34,388 bases of DNA, from positions 1-34,388 of the IMG/VR virus record IMGVR_UViG_3300044837_000008, one strand, 5' to 3'. Source of the stretch: a virus. A program made the translations under genes and the position numbers. Below the pieces are notes generated by a model. The model searched no databases, was not told where the DNA came from, and worked only from the letters and a program-made list of their open reading frames with translations. Position 1 is the first letter of the stretch. Each line of letters starts with the position of its first letter. This document shows, piece by piece, positions 30,266-34,388 of this stretch.

Positions 30266-30778
30266 TTACCGAGCCCGCCGGCGGGCCGGAGCGGGGGGTA
30301 CAGCAGCAGCACGTTGCAGCGCAGCTTGATCACGTTCCCGCAAAATACGTTGAGCCATTTCTTGCATCTGCCGTTCCTGGAGAACCATTCGAGGTGGAGC
30401 TGGTTGCTCATCCAAGATAGCAAAGAAGTCAGAATCATAGGTGGACTTCTTAACTTCCGCTTTCTTCACGGAGGAAAGTTTGACTCCTTCGGGTAAGACT
30501 TCGAGAATACAATCATCCTCAACCAGCTTATCCGGGAAGTTTCTTGCGTGGTCATTGAAGTACAAGATACTACCAGACAACGGACTCTTAACCGGACGGA
30601 GCCCATCGTTTGTTTCGATCACCAGCAGAGGACCACCCTTCTTCACATTCCGGGTATCCGCTTGCATCACATGGAAGCATTCACCCATACGATCTTCAAT
30701 GAATCGCCGAGCGAAGCCAATCTTGACTCGACCATCTTCGGCCTTGTCAATCCACAGATCACCAATAAATTCTTTCAT
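30266..30778 (-). CDS. GcvH-like (lipoyl/biotinyl-type) domain protein lacking the attachment lysine (170 aa)
   Basis: Residues 6-100 align with glycine cleavage H protein: GDLWIDKAEDGRVKIGFARR (strand pair and IG), MGECFHVMQAD, VKKGGPLLVIET, KSPLSGSILYFND and PDKLVEDDCILEVLPEG correspond to its conserved order (G-x-x-L ... ES-x-K ... P-x-S-G ... N-x-x-L-x-x-x-P). At the lipoyl-lysine position (eight residues before Pro66) stands Asp58, so lipoylation at the canonical site is not expected. The C-terminal ~60 residues are a charged helix (QERQMQEMAQRILRERDQA) and a Pro/Ala/Arg tail. It follows the ATP-grasp/GATase/amidoligase cluster and could be a protein carrier, scaffold or substrate. It may also be a simple structural domain. 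Confidence 0.65.
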   Translation of the reverse strand: MKEFIGDLWIDKAEDGRVKIGFARRFIEDRMGECFHVMQADTRNVKKGGPLLVIETNDGLRPVKSPLSGSILYFNDHARNFPDKLVEDDCILEVLPEGVKLSSVKKAEVKKSTYDSDFFAILDEQPAPPRMVLQERQMQEMAQRILRERDQAALQRAAAVPPAPARRRAR

Positions 30779-30921
30779 TCTATTTCCTTTGCTTGATAAG
30801 CAAGCGTATATTCCATAGGAAAATATTCATAATCTTCCATATACTGTAAAGCATGTTCTTGTAATCGAAATACAGCCAGGACTTCTCTTGTCTCTGTATT
30901 AAGTACTAGCCATCGTCCCAT
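30775..30921 (-). CDS. Small hypothetical protein (48 aa)
   Basis: ATG 30921 lies inside the 3' end of the ATP-grasp gene (23-base overlap), and TGA 30777-30775 overlaps the next ATG by 4 bases. The sequence begins MGRWLVLNTETREVLAVF and ends YTLAYQAKEIE, with beta strands and a helix. It occupies the space between ATP-grasp and H-like genes and is coupled to the latter; it could be a small partner. Function unknown. Confidence 0.7.
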   Translation of the reverse strand: MGRWLVLNTETREVLAVFRLQEHALQYMEDYEYFPMEYTLAYQAKEIE

Positions 30922-31687
30922 TACCAAGCCCCTTTACAAAAGCCTCTGCGTATTTATCCACCGTCGATCCCTCAAGACCGGGGGCAGTGTTGACTTCCAA
31001 ACAATACACTTCGTTCCGTTTTGCATTATAAATGAGGTCAACCGCACCAAAGTCAAGCCCGAGTTCACCCACCACTCGTTGAGCCATTTGTCGCAACCCT
31101 TCAGGCTCGGTGATGTTCTCACGACAATAGACCCATCCGGTTTGATGATTACGTACCTGAAAGTTTGTTGCAAAATCTTCCGGTAATTCTTTGCGCTTTC
31201 TCTTTTCTTGTACATCGATCACTTCTCCAAACGCGACGTGGACTCGGAACTCTTGTTGCTTCTTCACATATTTAACATAAAGTGGGGCCACTGGCATAGT
31301 AGTCGTACCACTAACCAACTCGATCCCATCGCCACTATGGCCAGACAGCTTATGACGAACCACAACATCAACTCTCTCATCATTAAGCCACGTCTCCGCT
31401 CTCTCTCTATCGGTTGTAAACTCTGGAATTCGGATACCCTCTTTGCCCTCCAAGGCACGGAAAGTACTAAGCTTGTTACTAGCTGTTGCTACCGCAGCGA
31501 ACGAATTGCTAACGCTGCTAAAAGGACCAGTCCCCACAGGGGGACGTCCATTCCCCCAATTGATAAGTCGAGTCCAAGGACGGACCACAAACGTTGGATT
31601 AGGACGGTCATTGAAGAGTCGTCTTACCCGGTAGGACAATGACAGCCCGAGCTTCTCCGTTAACAACCGCGCTGACTGACTCCCCAT
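30899..31687 (-). CDS. ATP-grasp ligase, RimK-like (262 aa)
   Basis: I choose ATG 31687, which overlaps the GATase gene by 80 bases; the region around it (MGSQSARLLTEKLG ... INWG) has the pattern of phage ATP-grasp starts. Core motifs include INWGNGRPPV, ATP-binding VVVRHKLSGHSGDGIELV with a glycine-rich loop, YVKYVKKQQEFRVHVAFG, and the metal-binding end GAVDLIYN ... VYCLEVNTAPGLEGS, in which Asp, Glu and Asn ligate Mg-ATP. RimK-type enzymes join a carboxylate to an amine via acyl phosphate. Substrate unknown. In context with a glutamine-synthetase-fold ligase and an NTN-fold amidotransferase it suggests formation of amide bonds on a small molecule, peptide or protein. Confidence 0.87.
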   Translation of the reverse strand: MGSQSARLLTEKLGLSLSYRVRRLFNDRPNPTFVVRPWTRLINWGNGRPPVGTGPFSSVSNSFAAVATASNKLSTFRALEGKEGIRIPEFTTDRERAETWLNDERVDVVVRHKLSGHSGDGIELVSGTTTMPVAPLYVKYVKKQQEFRVHVAFGEVIDVQEKRKRKELPEDFATNFQVRNHQTGWVYCRENITEPEGLRQMAQRVVGELGLDFGAVDLIYNAKRNEVYCLEVNTAPGLEGSTVDKYAEAFVKGLGNGTMAST

Positions 31688-33236
31688 CTTGTACGGTAGC
31701 AAGACGACGGGACGCCGCAACGTGCCTCGCGTTTTCAATTGCGACTTTTGTGTTGCGGTGACGGGCTTTGAAGATTTCACGAACACTCTCCGTGGTGATT
31801 TTGGTTGCTACACATGAAGGGCAAAACAACTCAATACCATTCATGGGCTTTTCTTTCTTTGGATCTACAATACCTACGTGCTTCACGCCGCAGAAAGGCT
31901 TTTCCCATGCTTCCACAACACGATTACAGTCAGCACACTGGCAATGGTTCTTTGCAAAATCCCAATACATAACGGGGATTTCCTTACTGTGTACCTTGGT
32001 GTAGGTCGCAAGGCGGGTATCGCGTACATGGATGGTCCAACCCCCCATCGTCTTTGTGGTGTACTGGACCTTCGCGACACATACCTTATCGAGCCATTCG
32101 GCCATGTTCTGAGGCTGTACTTCCATTGGAAGAAAGCCTTGTACATCAAGACGTTCCAACTCGGGGGTAAAGATGAGTCCTTGATATCGAAATCGATTGT
32201 TCAACATCCGGGTAGTGGACATTACCTTGACCAATACCGTATCGTTACGATTGAAGTTCTCATTGTAACTCTGAATACCCGTAGCTCGTGCTTCTGCAAT
32301 CTCCTCGTCAGAAGGCGTCTTGGTGATGACGCCTGCGGCGGTTAGCGCACAACTGTTCAAATGCGCCGTCGAACTCGTCTCCTTTCTCTGAGCGGCCTTT
32401 GTGAGTGCGTCCTTTAGGGTGTCCGTCTGGGCCGATCCCCCGCCCTTCGGAAAAACTACACCATCCTCATCAACAGAGGTAGCCAGAACCCGCCTCGCGC
32501 GGGTCTTCCATGCTTCGTATTCCCAGTCGTCGTTTTTTTGGCTCGTGAGGTCCACCTTTTCCTTTGTAAAGGTACCTTCGGGAGTAAACACAAATACTTC
32601 ACCCGGTTCCACCACGATATTCTCTGTAACCTTGATGTTCTTACGAGCGGACAACATACCACCAATCCATGCTTCACTGGATAGGATATAGAAATCATCC
32701 GTTACCAGAATGTTCATCGGACGTTCTTCATTCCGTGAAACATACAGACGATCTGCCTCGGTGTCATACCACACCAGCGCAAATGCCCCATCAATCTTGG
32801 GCAATACTTCGGCATAGCTGGACTTAGCCAATGCGTGAGCGATTGCATGGCTATCCACATCCGTCTTTACATCCGACAACTTATCTTCATTGCGAATGGT
32901 GCCGTTGTGGACAAGAATGATCTTGTCTTCCACGAACGGATGGGCATTGTCGGTATTGACCGTGCCACGAGTTGCCGCACGATTGTGGCCAATCACGAAC
33001 TTACTACGTTGAATCATCTGATTACGGAAATCAGACCATTCCTTAGTACGGAACAGGTTCAGAGGGTGGGAACCATGTTTGATGATTCGTACATCACCAT
33101 TACGGAACCGAGTGAATACCCCTGTGGAATCTTTACCCCGCAGAGTATCCACAAGCAGCATGTCTTCGTAAAGATCAGCCGCTTGGAAGTTAAACCCAGC
33201 CGGGCGTCGAGCGATAAGGCCTACAATTCCGCACAT
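31608..33236 (-). CDS. Class II glutamine amidotransferase with C-terminal zinc ribbon (542 aa)
   Basis: After Met removal the catalytic Cys2 (MCGIVGL) is N-terminal. GHNRAATRG, HPFVEDKIILVHNGTI and DVDSHAIAHAL are the GlmS/PurF/asparagine-synthetase signatures (Arg, Asn, Gly oxyanion, Asp for Gln binding), spanning residues 1-210. It would release ammonia from glutamine. Residues ~230-420 are a long variable domain with no synthase motifs that I recognise. Residues 430-475 have a zinc ribbon: Cys434/Cys437 in QCADC and Cys472/Cys475 in FCPSC. The ending is GEARAVIVLPGKTTLQ. No sugar isomerase or PRTase domain follows, so ammonia or glutamyl groups must pass to a neighbour ligase. Start ATG 33236 lies one base after the upstream stop. 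Confidence 0.9.
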   Translation of the reverse strand: MCGIVGLIARRPAGFNFQAADLYEDMLLVDTLRGKDSTGVFTRFRNGDVRIIKHGSHPLNLFRTKEWSDFRNQMIQRSKFVIGHNRAATRGTVNTDNAHPFVEDKIILVHNGTIRNEDKLSDVKTDVDSHAIAHALAKSSYAEVLPKIDGAFALVWYDTEADRLYVSRNEERPMNILVTDDFYILSSEAWIGGMLSARKNIKVTENIVVEPGEVFVFTPEGTFTKEKVDLTSQKNDDWEYEAWKTRARRVLATSVDEDGVVFPKGGGSAQTDTLKDALTKAAQRKETSSTAHLNSCALTAAGVITKTPSDEEIAEARATGIQSYNENFNRNDTVLVKVMSTTRMLNNRFRYQGLIFTPELERLDVQGFLPMEVQPQNMAEWLDKVCVAKVQYTTKTMGGWTIHVRDTRLATYTKVHSKEIPVMYWDFAKNHCQCADCNRVVEAWEKPFCGVKHVGIVDPKKEKPMNGIELFCPSCVATKITTESVREIFKARHRNTKVAIENARHVAASRRLATVQDGESVSAVVNGEARAVIVLPGKTTLQ

Positions 33237-33237
33237 A

Positions 33238-34131
33238 TTATACTGCTCCCAAATAAAGAGACTTCTTAGAAACTTGCTTAAGCAGAGTTATGTTAGTTGC
33301 CGGGTTGAGGAATGCCTGCTTAACAACATTCACCGACCGTTCGAGATCACGATACGATTCATACTTCAACTGCATGGCATCATCCGAGCCAAAGATGGTG
33401 ATTAGCAATTGTTGATAGTCCGTCATCCCATGCAATTCCAGAAGAAGGCGACGAATATCAGTGGTCGAATTACGATTACAATAGTCAATCAACTTGGTCC
33501 ACAAACGAATCCAGATGGATACCTTACGATGATCGAACGTACCGTGCATATGCCGAGCTTCAATCGTACCCAACTCACGCAAGGGCAGGATGTTCAGACC
33601 TGTGTACTTGGACCATGTTTCCACAACACTACCAAAGGGGTTACTGCACATCCCAGTAATAAGGTTAGTATCCATCAACGGCACGCAGTAAATATTCTTG
33701 ATACGACCACGTCCAGTGAACTTATAGAACAATGGTTCGAACAAGGTGTACATCAATACAATATCCACCACCTTTGCTGCTTCCAGCTTCTGTACATTGA
33801 AGTGCACATGGATGGACGTACGTGGACTGAAGCAACATCCTTTGGAGATGCTATCCACCAACAGATCCTTCAATGCATGGGGAGCCCACCGCGCCTGAAT
33901 GGGATGAGTAATCCATTCCACTCCATTGTTACGCAGCGAACCATCGCCCTTCATTACCCACACAGGTTGGGCACGACGTTCTACTTCATGGTTCTCGACT
34001 TCAACTTCAATACCAACTTCGATATCACTGTCGACAGTTTCAACCAGACCAGTCATACCCTTATAGTACTGGCTTGCATCCACCGTATTGACTGGAGACA
34101 TGCCCCAGATTTCAATGATTGATTTAGCCAT
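33238..34131 (-). CDS. Glutamine-synthetase-fold amidoligase (297 aa)
   Basis: Residues ~36-110 contain DSDIEVGIEVEVEN (metal-binding Glu pair, as in the G-x-E-x-E motif of amidoligases), VMKGDGSLRNNGVEW (loop with Asp-Gly-Ser-Leu), TSIHVHFNVQ (His-x-His metal site), and LGTIEARHMHGT (Glu-x-Arg, substrate/ATP residues). This order matches the COOH-NH2 ligase (amidoligase enzyme) family, with a fold shared with glutamine synthetase. It forms an amide between a carboxylate and an amine using ATP. The gene is followed by GATase and ATP-grasp and preceded by a 57-residue gene with an 8-base overlap. Substrate unknown. Confidence 0.87.
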   Translation of the reverse strand: MAKSIIEIWGMSPVNTVDASQYYKGMTGLVETVDSDIEVGIEVEVENHEVERRAQPVWVMKGDGSLRNNGVEWITHPIQARWAPHALKDLLVDSISKGCCFSPRTSIHVHFNVQKLEAAKVVDIVLMYTLFEPLFYKFTGRGRIKNIYCVPLMDTNLITGMCSNPFGSVVETWSKYTGLNILPLRELGTIEARHMHGTFDHRKVSIWIRLWTKLIDYCNRNSTTDIRRLLLELHGMTDYQQLLITIFGSDDAMQLKYESYRDLERSVNVVKQAFLNPATNITLLKQVSKKSLYLGAV

Positions 34132-34297
34132 CGACCTCTCCGATATCTACATGAATCTTTCCGTCGGCGTAATAAACAGACAGCAGTTTTAGATTACTGT
34201 TACCGGCTGTATCAAACACCACATCCAACGGCAGGAGTGCTCCTCCAGGAAAATGATCCGGAGCAACTAATGCTCCAAGAAGCTCGGCAAGAGTCAT
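34124..34297 (-). CDS. Small hypothetical protein (57 aa)
   Basis: ATG 34297 overlaps the preceding stop (ATGA), and TAA 34126-34124 lies 8 bases inside the amidoligase gene. The sequence begins MTLAELLGALVAPDHFPGG and continues LPLDVVFDTAGNSNLKLL, then VYYADGKIHVDIGEVDG. The predicted fold is a short helix plus beta strands. It may be a small partner of the amidoligase, judged only from coupling. No family recognised. Confidence 0.7.
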   Translation of the reverse strand: MTLAELLGALVAPDHFPGGALLPLDVVFDTAGNSNLKLLSVYYADGKIHVDIGEVDG

Positions 34298-34388
34298 GAT
34301 GTGAATCCTTGTTGAGTAATGATGTTCTTGTAGCTGGCTTCAATCATCTGAGTTACCTGCCCTTTGGTGTTGATCCGTGCTACCGGAT
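34294..34388 (-). CDS. C-terminal fragment of an upstream gene (right edge)
   Basis: The frame is open from the right edge to TGA 34296-34294, giving about 30 residues (TKGQVTQMIEASYKNIITQQ and GFTS at the end). The stop overlaps the next ATG in ATGA form, which supports that it is a genuine gene. The product cannot be named from such a short end; amphipathic helix character only. Confidence 0.55.
   Translation of the reverse strand, partial: PVARINTKGQVTQMIEASYKNIITQQGFTS

Noticed and set aside
31208-33269. Plus-strand open frames opposite the GATase and ATP-grasp genes
   Set aside because: They are shadows of well-conserved minus-strand genes, with no ribosome binding site or known motif.
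1-34388. CRISPR arrays, tRNA genes, insertion sequences, integrase or attachment sites
   Set aside because: I saw no repeat-spacer pattern, no cloverleaf with a CCA-type end and no transposase or integrase motif.

Overview
The window is part of a tailed bacteriophage genome (Caudoviricetes, podovirus-like) that infects a Gram-negative bacterium. It is almost entirely coding, with many 1-30 base gene overlaps, and has two convergent blocks that meet at a bidirectional hairpin terminator near 16.62 kb. The virion genes resemble those of P22-type short-tailed phages: gp4-like and gp10-like tail accessory/DNA stabilisation proteins, then Gly/Ala- and Gln-rich ejection proteins and a 1673-residue ejection protein with a transglycosylase domain. 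The replication genes are T7-like (family A polymerase, gp4-type primase and helicase as separate genes, endonuclease I, 5'-3' exonuclease). Near-perfect sigma70 promoters suggest that host RNA polymerase transcribes the leftward block. The host cannot be named from the sequence.

Rightward block (1-16.6 kb): end of the probable major capsid gene; small virion proteins separated by UNCG-loop terminators; a cluster of beta-rich tail fibre-like proteins with shared C-terminal Leu-Met-Gly repeats; two small membrane proteins (one a 3-TM holin); gp4/gp10-like tail proteins; a GNAT acetyltransferase; three ejection proteins; and a GH24 endolysin. A terminator-like hairpin lies inside the start of the giant ejection gene.

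Leftward block (34.4 back to 16.6 kb), in transcription order: (a) a cluster of glutamine-synthetase-fold amidoligase, class II glutamine amidotransferase and ATP-grasp ligase, followed by a glycine-cleavage-H-like protein whose lipoyl lysine is absent; (b) zinc-ribbon proteins, primase, and a secreted trypsin-like protease; (c) a regulatory island with two tandem promoters, direct repeats and a dyad, then helicase; (d) a DNA polymerase I split into two proteins separated by three tiny genes; (e) a third promoter, SSB-like protein, flap exonuclease, endonuclease I with an apparent ATT start, metallophosphoesterase, MazZ-like nucleotide pyrophosphohydrolase, DUF4406 protein and class II ribonucleotide reductase.

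The most notable items are the amidoligase/ATP-grasp/GATase/H-like cluster, which looks like a small peptide or amide biosynthesis or tagging pathway, the split polymerase, the ATT start codon, and the terminator inside the large ejection gene. Several short genes (46-57 codons) were found by reading overlaps directly; they fit the coupling pattern of the block.
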